A stretch of 57,759 nucleotides of DNA from an uncultured Bacteroidales bacterium (lineage in GTDB: Bacteria > Bacteroidota > Bacteroidia > Bacteroidales > Paludibacteraceae): NCBI GenBank assembly GCA_903901975.1, contig CAIUTB010000029.1, forward strand, positions 1 to 57,759, in the 5' to 3' direction. The notes beneath the pieces were generated by a model that searched no databases, was not told where the DNA came from, and was given only the letters and a program-made list of their open reading frames with translations. This document shows positions 51,382-57,759 of the stretch, piece by piece. The translations under genes and the position numbers were made by a program. Every line of letters begins with the position of its first letter. Within the stretch, counting starts at the first letter, position 1.

Positions 51382-51894
51382 TCAATTGTTCAGTTTTAGC
51401 TTGTAAATGAGCGATGTATAAGGTGGAATCAACTCACCGTCGCCAGTCATTCCGTAAGCCAAATACCAGGGAATAATAAAGATTGCACTGTCGCCTTTGT
51501 GCATCATTTTTAATCCTTCTTCCAATCCGGTTACTGATTGCTTTTTGCCAATAATGATTACTTTATGACCTAGCTGAATCTGTTTTTCATCTAATTTGCT
51601 CAGTTGAAAATCGATGCTACATCTAACTGAGTCCGTAACCAAGGCCCCTTTCCCTGAGCTGTAAATCCGATACCAGAACCCTATGTTATTTTTTTTGAAA
51701 GATTTTTTTCTTTCAGCAATAATTTTAATAAGACTGTCTTCCCTGTTTGTTAAGTTTTTGTTTATTCTGAGTAAGGCTGCATTATCAGTATTAATCACAA
51801 TCACTTTATTCGATGGCAATTGCGGACTTTGTTTAATACAGGAAATAAATCCGACACAAAACAGGGCGATTAATAAAAACTTTTTTTTTCTCAT
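51382..51894 (-). CDS. FKBP-type peptidyl-prolyl isomerase lipoprotein
   Basis: A 170-residue lipoprotein: signal MRKKKFLLIALFCVGFISC with the lipobox Cys at residue 19, then an FKBP domain with VTGLEEGLKMMHKGDSAIFI and PWYLAYGMTGDGELIPPYTS near the C-terminus. It should assist folding of exported proteins and resembles GldI-type proteins associated with gliding. It is 21 bases downstream of thrA on the same strand. Confidence 0.87.
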   Translation of the reverse strand: MRKKKFLLIALFCVGFISCIKQSPQLPSNKVIVINTDNAALLRINKNLTNREDSLIKIIAERKKSFKKNNIGFWYRIYSSGKGALVTDSVRCSIDFQLSKLDEKQIQLGHKVIIIGKKQSVTGLEEGLKMMHKGDSAIFIIPWYLAYGMTGDGELIPPYTSLIYKLKLNN

Positions 51895-51915
51895 CTATCA
51901 ACTGCAAACAATGAA

Positions 51916-54351
51916 CTAACGTATATTAGCAATGCTCATTATGTCCGAAAATACACCGGCTGCCGTTACTCCAGCTCCGGCTCCATAACCTTTAATCATC
52001 ATCGGGAATTCATTGTAACGTTCAGTCGTTATAAGAATAATATTGTTGCTTCCCTGCAAATCGAAGAACGGATGCATATTGTCAACCTCTTGTAAGCCAA
52101 CACTGCAATTCCCATTTTCCATTTTGGCAACGAAACGCCAGCGTTTATTTTGTGCAGTCAGTGCCAACCGTTTTTGTTCAAATTCAGCATCCAATTCGGG
52201 AACTGATTTCCAAAAATCATCCAGACTTCCGGCAAAAAACTTTTCAGGAATAAACAAATTTTTTACAACGTCTGTTTGTTCAACTTTATAACCTGCTTCA
52301 CGTGCCAAAATTACCAGTTTGCGGATAACGTCTTTTCCACTCAGGTCAATGCGAGGATCGGGTTCGGCAAAACCGGCTTCTTTTGCCATCAAAATGGCTT
52401 TACTGATTGGGATTTCACTGCTGATGGTGTTGAAAATAAAATTCAATGTTCCGGATAAAACGGCTTCCATTTTCTGAATGTGGTCGCCACTGTTTATCAG
52501 GCTATTCATGGTACTGATAATAGGAAGCCCGGCACCAACATTGGTCTCAAACAAAAATTTAACGCCACGACGACGTGAAGTTTCTTTCAGATTGGCATAT
52601 TTTTCGTAAGCCGATGAGGCGGCCAGCTTATTGGCAGTGACCACCGAAGTGTTATTTTCGAGCAAAGTCTGGTATAAATCCGATACATGTTCATTAGCAG
52701 TACAATCAACAAAAACCGAATTGAAAATATTCATTGCCACAATTTCTTTGCAAATCAGATGAGGAGTTGCATCCATTCCTTTTACACTCAATTCTTCCCT
52801 GAGATTCTCGAGATTTATTCCTGCACGGTCGAACAGCATTTTTTTACTCGACGCTATACCCACCACGTTGAGTTTCAGGCCATTTTGTGACATCAGTTTT
52901 TGTTGTTGTTTTTTGATTTGGTCGAGCAAGCTACTCCCAACCAACCCTACTCCAACCACAAAAATATTCAGTACCTGATATTCTGACAAGAAAAATGAGT
53001 CGTGAATTACATTCAGTGCCTTGCGCAAAGACTTGCGATCGGTAACAAATGAGATATTGGTTTCGGAAGCTCCCTGCGCACATGCCACCACATTGATACC
53101 GTTTTTGCCCAAAGTACCAAAAAGTTTACCGGCAATACCCGGTGTCCGTTTCATATTATCACCTACAATGGCCACGGTAGCCAACTCATCTTCCGAGAAA
53201 ATATTATCAATTTCACCGAGTGCAATTTCAGCGGCAAATTCCTCACGTAATGCTTTAACAGCCAACTCACTGTCGACATTTCGCACCCCAATCGAAGTGG
53301 TGTTTTCGGATGAAGCCTGTGATACGAGGAATACACTTATACCATTTTTAGCCAATATACGGAAAATGCGGTAGTTTACTCCAATAACCCCCACCATTCC
53401 TAAACCTTGAATGGTAATTAATGATGTATCGTTTATTGACGAAATGCCTTTAATTGCTTTGGAAACTTCAGTTACTTTTTCGTTTGAAATGTAGGTTCCT
53501 GCAGCTTCGGGATTGAAGGTGTTTTTAATTACTACCGGTATATTCTTGTGGAAAACAGGGAAAATTGTCGGTGGATAAATTACTTTTGCACCAAAATTGC
53601 AAAGTTCCATGGCTTCACTAAAACTCAGTTTTTCGATTACATAAGTATTGCTGATAATACGTGGGTCGGCAGTCATAAAACCATCCACGTCGGTCCATAT
53701 TTCAAGTAGATGCGCATTCAAAGCTGCTGCCAGAATAGCGGCAGTGTAATCAGAACCACCACGACCCAGATTGGTCACAAAATTAGTTTTACTGTCGGTA
53801 GAAATGAAACCGGCACAAACACTTATTGCAGCTGAGCTTTTAAATTTATCAACAATTAATGCATTTGTTTTTTCGAAATCTACTATGTGTTTATCAAACT
53901 GATTATTCGTTTTGATAATGCTTTTCGAATCCAGGTGAACAGCTCCTTCAATAACGTTTGCAACAATAATTGACGAAATACTTTCGCCATAACTTACAAT
54001 CGTATCGATAATTTTGGCCGAAGAATCTTTAATTAAATAGATGCCACGAAGGATATTAGATAAGTCACCGAACTGAATTTTGACCAATTCCGTTACCTGT
54101 TCCGTTTTTTCAGTCAAAACCACCGCCTCAACCATTTCCAAATGGCGCGAAAGCATATTTTGATACTCGGTAAGATAGGCATCATCACCTTCTGAAGCAA
54201 GTTTTGAAAGCTTATAAAGTTGATCGGTAACACCCGAAAGTGCCGAAACAACTACAATTACAGGCTCATTTTGTGCCTCTACAATTTTCTTTACGTTTAA
54301 AATACCCTGGACAGAACCTACGGATGTTCCGCCGAATTTTAATACCTTCAT
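51916..54351 (-). CDS. thrA: Bifunctional aspartate kinase / homoserine dehydrogenase
   Basis: An 811-residue enzyme catalysing the first and third steps from aspartate to threonine. The kinase domain begins MKVLKFGGTSVGS, with VVVSALSGVTDQL and GRGGSDYTAAILAAAL. Two ACT regulatory domains lie around residues 310-460 (GLGMVGVIGVNYRIF, VGDNMKRTPGIAGKLF). The dehydrogenase domain begins FVVGVGLVGSSLLDQ and has LSGTLNFIFNTIS and SGKDVIRKLVILAREAG. A -7 like TAATTTTG lies on the minus strand near 54400. No threonine attenuator is seen. Confidence 0.95.
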   Translation of the reverse strand: MKVLKFGGTSVGSVQGILNVKKIVEAQNEPVIVVVSALSGVTDQLYKLSKLASEGDDAYLTEYQNMLSRHLEMVEAVVLTEKTEQVTELVKIQFGDLSNILRGIYLIKDSSAKIIDTIVSYGESISSIIVANVIEGAVHLDSKSIIKTNNQFDKHIVDFEKTNALIVDKFKSSAAISVCAGFISTDSKTNFVTNLGRGGSDYTAAILAAALNAHLLEIWTDVDGFMTADPRIISNTYVIEKLSFSEAMELCNFGAKVIYPPTIFPVFHKNIPVVIKNTFNPEAAGTYISNEKVTEVSKAIKGISSINDTSLITIQGLGMVGVIGVNYRIFRILAKNGISVFLVSQASSENTTSIGVRNVDSELAVKALREEFAAEIALGEIDNIFSEDELATVAIVGDNMKRTPGIAGKLFGTLGKNGINVVACAQGASETNISFVTDRKSLRKALNVIHDSFFLSEYQVLNIFVVGVGLVGSSLLDQIKKQQQKLMSQNGLKLNVVGIASSKKMLFDRAGINLENLREELSVKGMDATPHLICKEIVAMNIFNSVFVDCTANEHVSDLYQTLLENNTSVVTANKLAASSAYEKYANLKETSRRRGVKFLFETNVGAGLPIISTMNSLINSGDHIQKMEAVLSGTLNFIFNTISSEIPISKAILMAKEAGFAEPDPRIDLSGKDVIRKLVILAREAGYKVEQTDVVKNLFIPEKFFAGSLDDFWKSVPELDAEFEQKRLALTAQNKRWRFVAKMENGNCSVGLQEVDNMHPFFDLQGSNNIILITTERYNEFPMMIKGYGAGAGVTAAGVFSDIMSIANIR

Positions 54352-54455
54352 CCCGGTGAGTAATATTAGTTAGTAGCAGTTGATTTATAATCCTGCAAAA
54401 TTAGCGTTTTTTCCCCGAATAAACGCCACATTTAAAGCAATTTCCTGAAAAACTG

Positions 54456-54486
54456 TTGGATTATAGCGAAAAATGAACTACTTTTG
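54456..54486 (+). promoter_or_regulatory. Promoter for tRNA-Arg
   Basis: TTG at 54456-54458 and TACTTTTG at 54479-54486, 20 nt apart. The tRNA begins 67 bases further on. Confidence 0.7.
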
Positions 54487-54552
54487 CAACTCAATTTTTG
54501 AAATCATAAGAACAAGTATAATTTGTGAATTATGAAGTCTGAATTGAAGTTT

Positions 54553-54626
<74 letters not shown>

Positions 54627-54634
54627 CTTATATT

Positions 54635-54674
54635 AATGCTATTAATCTGACAAACAGATTAGTAGCATTTTTGT
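54635..54674 (+). terminator. Intrinsic terminator after tRNA-Arg
   Basis: AATGCTATTAATCTG pairs with CAGATTAGTAGCATT across ACAAA, followed by a T-rich run. Confidence 0.88.
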
Positions 54675-54767
54675 TTTTGGGAGTGATCGAAAGTAGTTTA
54701 GGTTGAAAATCTGTTTATTGCTAATGCCTAGCGTATGGAAGGTATGTTGTTTTGAAGTCACCGTTTT

Positions 54768-55058
54768 TTAGCGGAACATAATATCAATAATAACCTCAGC
54801 ACCAACTTGTTTATTGAGTGAATTTTTAATTTCTTCACGTGAAAGAAATAAATCGTGACGAAGTACCGATGAGGTGAGTTTAACGTAGAGTATTCTGTTT
54901 TTTATGCTCAGTTCGGAAGTGTATTGCACAATATTATTTCCAAGAACGACAGGCCAGGAATCAATCAACCTTTTTTCGTTCAAAGGACGGTCTAAATGCT
55001 GTTCCTTCAAAACCTGAAGGATAACTTCACTCAGTAATTCAGTGTTTTTTTTTCGCAT
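54768..55058 (-). CDS. DUF721 (DciA-like) protein
   Basis: A 96-residue protein matching DUF721, whose proteobacterial relative DciA helps load the replicative helicase. LIDSWPVVLGNNIVQYTSELSIKNRILYVKLTSSVLRHDLF is the conserved core, ending in DIMFR. The C-terminal zinc-ribbon or helical extension is missing. Whether it loads DnaB in Bacteroidetes is inferred. Confidence 0.82.
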   Translation of the reverse strand: MRKKNTELLSEVILQVLKEQHLDRPLNEKRLIDSWPVVLGNNIVQYTSELSIKNRILYVKLTSSVLRHDLFLSREEIKNSLNKQVGAEVIIDIMFR

Positions 55059-55074
55059 AATTCAATTTTTAAAA

Positions 55075-55095
55075 CAGGAAACAGGAAACAGGGAA
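55075..55095. repeat. Heptamer tandem array, CAGGAAA type, 3 units
   Basis: CAGGAAA, CAGGAAA and CAGGGAA lie between the DciA-like start and the glucosaminidase stop at 55100. No inverted partner is seen. Confidence 0.6.
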
Positions 55096-55099
55096 GCAT

Positions 55100-56029
55100 T
55101 TATCTCAATTTCAATATCTGGCCAAACGAAACACCTTCGGTATAGGGAATTTTATTTAACTGATACAGATTTTCAATTTTTATTGCATAATCCTGCGAAA
55201 TGCTATACATTGATTCAGCTTCCTGCACTACATGGGTTTCACATTCTTTCGGTGCTTTGCTTTTCTTTTGCTCAATAAATACCCTGATTCCTACAGCAAG
55301 GGAAGCTTTGAAATCAACCTCGTTGTACTCGCAGACTCTTTCCGAATCCATATTGAATTCTTCTGCAATTTTGGCATACGTATCACCATCGAGTGAAATG
55401 ACGAATTTCACAGCATTTACCCGGAAAACCGAATGACTCGATTTTGCCTCAATAGTTCCCATAGATGCCGTATAGGCTGACGAATTATCACGAATCATTG
55501 AAGTTGCTGCATAATTTCCAATATCTAAACGATGCAGATTATAATCTTCAATAATTGAAATAAGCTTAAATGGATAGCTTGGATCGGTGGCATAACCTGC
55601 TTTTTTAAGTCCGTGAGCCCAAGCTTCGTAATCAATCGGACTTAACTTGAATAAAAAAGCGTAACGGGGACGGTTTTTAAGAAAAGAAGCATGATCTTCG
55701 TACGAATCAATCACCTGATCGTATTTTCGAAAACATTCCCCTTTTTCGTCATCATCGTGAAAAATACGATCACCTTTCCAGTCAGTATTACATTTTATCC
55801 CAAAATGGTTGTTCGATTGCCGTGCAAAGTCACTTTTACCGGCACCCGATTCAAGCAAACCCTGAGCCAACACGATACTGGCAGGTATATTGTGTTCTTT
55901 TTGTTGTTTTACGGCAAGCGGGTAATATTGCTCAATATACGAAAGGTAAGCCTGATTTCGTATTTGGGCAAAGGAAAAAAGATTAAAAACCAGGTATAGG
56001 TAAAAAATGCTGCGTTTATTTCCGGTCAT
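55100..56029 (-). CDS. Glucosaminidase (GH73) with LysM domains
   Basis: A 309-residue exported peptidoglycan hydrolase. A weak signal peptide (YLYLVFNLFSFAQ) precedes the GH73 domain, with the putative catalytic Glu in VLAQGLLESGAGKS, then SNNHFGIKCNTDWKG and PRYAFLFKLSP. Two LysM modules follow: around residues 210-255 (GDTYAKIAEEFNMDSERVCEYNEV, ending VFIEQKK) and 263-309 (HVVQEAESMYSISQDYAIKI). LysM binds N-acetylglucosamine in the wall. Confidence 0.9.
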   Translation of the reverse strand: MTGNKRSIFYLYLVFNLFSFAQIRNQAYLSYIEQYYPLAVKQQKEHNIPASIVLAQGLLESGAGKSDFARQSNNHFGIKCNTDWKGDRIFHDDDEKGECFRKYDQVIDSYEDHASFLKNRPRYAFLFKLSPIDYEAWAHGLKKAGYATDPSYPFKLISIIEDYNLHRLDIGNYAATSMIRDNSSAYTASMGTIEAKSSHSVFRVNAVKFVISLDGDTYAKIAEEFNMDSERVCEYNEVDFKASLAVGIRVFIEQKKSKAPKECETHVVQEAESMYSISQDYAIKIENLYQLNKIPYTEGVSFGQILKLR

Positions 56030-56426
56030 TATTTTGGTTGACTTAATATTGTTATTGGGCTGAATGGTCTGTTTTACTGAAATCGATGCTTATGTGTTAA
56101 TATATTGTTATTCAAAACTTTATTTCTTAAAAAGCTTATAAATGACAATGAATAAAAATTATTAGATTAAATTTTTGAATCAAGTTTCGCAAATACAGTT
56201 TTTAATTTGTTGTTAATTATTGTAGACTAATGAGTTATGATTTCAATGTATGCCAAACAAAAATTAGTTAAAGAAAATTTTGTTTTTTCCGATTGTCTTC
56301 AAATCATTTATTTTGCTACAAAATTAAAACTATTTAGTCAATTAGGCTATTTTGATTGGAAAATTTTATATTTTTGTGCAAAACGATTTAAAAGATTTAC
56401 GTTCAACAAAGAGAAAAAGTCAGGAA
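56030..56426. other. Gene-free stretch between divergent glucosaminidase and cdd genes
   Basis: About 400 bp of very AT-rich sequence. A possible -7 box TATTTTTG lies at 56369-56376. Short open frames on the plus strand (for example 56237-56437) have no recognisable features and run into cdd out of frame. No repeat array or hairpin is evident. Confidence 0.5.
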
Positions 56427-56906
56427 ATGAATACTAAAATAATTGAAACCAAAGTAACTGTATCCAGTTTTGAAGAACTGGACCCCTCAAATCAAAACTT
56501 AATCAATAAAGCCAAGGAAGAAGTTAGTAAAGCCTATGCTCCCTATTCCGGATTTCAGGTTGGAGCTGCTGTGGAATTGGAGAATGGGTTGATTTTTACC
56601 GGAAATAACCAGGAAAATTCTGCTTATCCTTCCGGGCTTTGTGCTGAACGGGTTGCTATGTTTTATGCTAATTCGCAATATCCCGATGTAGCCGTAAAAT
56701 CTATCGCAATTGCTGCTTATACAAATGGACAATTTCTTGAGTACCCGGTGACACCCTGTGGCTCGTGTCGTCAGGTTTTATTGGAAACTGAAATGCGATA
56801 TGACAAACCCATTAATATTCTGCTATATGGAATAAAGGAGGTATTCCTAATCGATAATGTCAGGCAATTGTTGCCCTTGTGCTTTGAAAAAAGCAGCTTA
56901 AAATAG
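56427..56906 (+). CDS. cdd: Cytidine deaminase
   Basis: A 159-residue tetrameric-type enzyme deaminating cytidine and deoxycytidine. The zinc site is formed by Cys in SGLCAERVAM, with the proton-shuttle Glu, and the two Cys in TPCGSCRQVL. APYSGFQVGAAVELENG is the N-terminal signature. The first ligand is Cys rather than His, as expected for tetramers. ATG at 56427 is chosen over frames opening upstream. A heptamer array follows the stop. Confidence 0.94.
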   Translation: MNTKIIETKVTVSSFEELDPSNQNLINKAKEEVSKAYAPYSGFQVGAAVELENGLIFTGNNQENSAYPSGLCAERVAMFYANSQYPDVAVKSIAIAAYTNGQFLEYPVTPCGSCRQVLLETEMRYDKPINILLYGIKEVFLIDNVRQLLPLCFEKSSLK

Positions 56907-56909
56907 AAC

Positions 56910-56930
56910 TGTTTGATAGTTTACAGTTGA
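56910..56930. repeat. Heptamer tandem array, TAGTTGA type, 3 units
   Basis: TGTTTGA, TAGTTTA and CAGTTGA follow the cdd stop codon by three bases. They belong to the family of 11341-11368 and 30826-30891. Confidence 0.6.
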
Positions 56931-56950
56931 TAAATATCCAAAACAAAAAA

Positions 56951-57334
56951 ATGAAAAAGACTAAAATAAATATTGAGTATCAATTAAATTCAGCATCACT
57001 CAATGTGCTGTGGAACTCTATCAGTACTGCTTTAGGACTGGCCGAATGGTTTGCTGAAACTGTTACCGTGAAGGGGACTGAATATACTTTCAGCTGGGAT
57101 GAACATGAGCAAACGGCTTTGTTAATTCATTCCAAACTGAATAATTATGTTCGGTTTCAATGGGAAGAAGATAAAGATACTGAATATTATTTCGAATTGA
57201 AAATTATTGCACTGGAAATCACCGGAGATCTGGCACTGGTTGTTACTGATTTTGCTGAACCGAAGGAACAAGAGGATTTGATTTTACTTTGGAACAAACA
57301 AATTGAAGTATTAAGAAGAAAATCAGGGATTTAA
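56951..57334 (+). CDS. START-like domain protein
   Basis: A 127-residue cytosolic protein of the START/SRPBCC fold. INIEYQLNSASLNVLWNSIS, then GLAEWFAETVTV and YVRFQWEED, are typical, ending in a long helix LILLWNKQIEVLRR. These proteins form a hydrophobic ligand pocket; the ligand is unknown. ATG at 56951 is preferred to a start 24 bases upstream. It is the last gene in the window. Confidence 0.82.
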   Translation: MKKTKINIEYQLNSASLNVLWNSISTALGLAEWFAETVTVKGTEYTFSWDEHEQTALLIHSKLNNYVRFQWEEDKDTEYYFELKIIALEITGDLALVVTDFAEPKEQEDLILLWNKQIEVLRRKSGI

Positions 57335-57487
57335 AGAATTTAACCGACCAGGCAACTAATGATATATATTTTTTTTATAAAATCTGTGTAATACATTTGT
57401 AGCATTTACTACAAAATTCTTTGAAATATGTAGATTTTTTTTGTTCAACTGCCATAAAGTTAATAAAAAATATGTATCTTTGTGGCC

Positions 57488-57588
57488 TTAATTGAAATTT
57501 TGTTATCCTTACATTCTTGTTACAAGCCTGCTGACATTATTCTTGTAATTTGTTAATTGCATTTGATAGTATTTAAGCAGGTTTTTTG
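57488..57588 (+). ncRNA. Candidate small RNA with terminator-like stem
   Basis: A -7 box TATCTTTG at 57475-57482 is followed by about 100 nt of non-coding sequence ending in AGCAGG (57576-57581) and six T residues. CCTGCT at 57527-57532 pairs with AGCAGG over a loop of about 43 nt that could pair further. No TTG is at the usual distance upstream. The stretch holds no start codon with a meaningful frame. It could instead be the leader of a gene beyond the window. Confidence 0.3.
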
Positions 57589-57605
57589 ATAGGAAACAGT
57601 TAAGG

Positions 57606-57759
57606 CAGTGAACAGTAAACAGTAAACAGTAAACAGTAAACAGTAAGCGGTAAACAGTAAGCAGTAAACAGTAAACAGTAAGCGGTAAACAGCAAGCAGT
57701 AAACAGTAAGCAGTAAACAGTAAGCAGTAAACAGTAAGCAGTAAACAGTAAGCAGTAAA
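57606..57759. repeat. Heptamer tandem array, CAGTAA(A/G), at least 22 units
   Basis: Twenty-two gapless heptamers fill 57606-57759 exactly and run off the window edge. Most are CAGTAAA or CAGTAAG, which alternate over the last units to give a 14-bp higher-order repeat. Variants are CAGTGAA, CGGTAAA and CAGCAAG. TAA in each unit prevents translation in all forward frames. The same heptamer flanks the four-helix-bundle gene at 23977-24428. Confidence 0.9.

Noticed and set aside
54352-54420. Threonine attenuator leader before thrA
   Set aside because: No run of Thr/Ile codons after a start and no competing hairpins are visible in the short leader.
56237-56437. 66-residue plus-strand frame before cdd
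   Set aside because: Very AT-rich, overlaps the cdd start out of frame and shows no recognisable domain.
57606-57759. CRISPR-like array at the right edge
   Set aside because: Units are 7 bp, gapless and without spacers, and no cas gene is nearby. It is a tandem repeat array.

Overview
The window reads as a chromosomal segment of an anaerobic, AT-rich Bacteroidetes, most likely order Bacteroidales. The grounds are the gene content (BT_3928-like DoxX protein, DUF1599, DUF3098, DUF3467, DUF4827, a GT3-type glycogen synthase, a type IX secretion C-terminal tail), the -33 TTG / -7 TAnnTTTG promoters, and the general lack of Shine-Dalgarno sequences. Superoxide reductase, Fe/Mn superoxide dismutase and a flavodiiron protein together point to an anaerobe that meets oxygen now and then. 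No prophage, rRNA operon or CRISPR array is present. A Paludibacter-like or Dysgonomonas-like host is plausible, but this is inference.

Layout. Positions 1-7845 form a minus-strand block: glycosyltransferase 2, a small membrane protein, a Y1 transposase, DUF4922, SpoIID/LytB, a RAYT, an AmpG-like permease, prephenate dehydrogenase and a cut-off gene. It is invaded by two unrelated REP/Y1-transposase systems. 8.0-11.4 kb carries aminopeptidase P, QueF, tRNA-Leu and DUF3467. 11.4-17.1 kb is an exported alpha-glucan block: tandem esterase, two GH13 enzymes and RlpA. 17.2-20.5 kb holds DUF1599, DoxX, tpiA and a TsaC-type protein. 20.5-25.7 kb holds mscS, nadE, DUF2721, a four-helix-bundle gene inside a candidate mobile unit, and the flavodiiron protein. 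25.9-33.5 kb holds topB, an M16 peptidase, an O-methyltransferase, a thioesterase, sufT, lpxH, sufE and sufS. 33.7-40.1 kb holds yfhO, ftsX, DUF3098, uppP, truB and queA. 40.1-44.5 kb holds superoxide reductase, sodB, a SPOR lipoprotein, PIN-PhoH and a T9SS cargo. 44.7-51.9 kb holds glycogen synthase, glucan phosphorylase, glmM and two lipoproteins. 51.9-57.3 kb holds thrA, tRNA-Arg, DciA-like, a GH73 glucosaminidase, cdd and a START-like protein.

The most unusual content lies between the genes. About fifteen intergenic sites carry short tandem arrays with a period of 7 bp (a few with 8 bp). Several occur as pairs: array, 10-65 nt spacer, then the same array inverted. They abut stop codons and often supply the last codons of the neighbouring gene. 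In one case (23977-24428) the inverted arrays enclose a complete gene for an S23/IVP-type four-helix-bundle protein. This suggests a mobile or replicating unit, with the short pairs as non-autonomous relatives. The window ends inside a 22-unit array of the same heptamer. Separately, a REP pair of the RAYT system sits in frame inside the SpoIID gene and adds about 27 residues.

Functional links: QueF and QueA both act in queuosine synthesis. SufT, SufE and SufS serve Fe-S assembly. SpoIID, AmpG, RlpA, GH73, GlmM, UppP, FtsX and LpxH serve the cell envelope. GT3 synthase, glucan phosphorylase and the GH13 enzymes serve alpha-glucan storage and breakdown.
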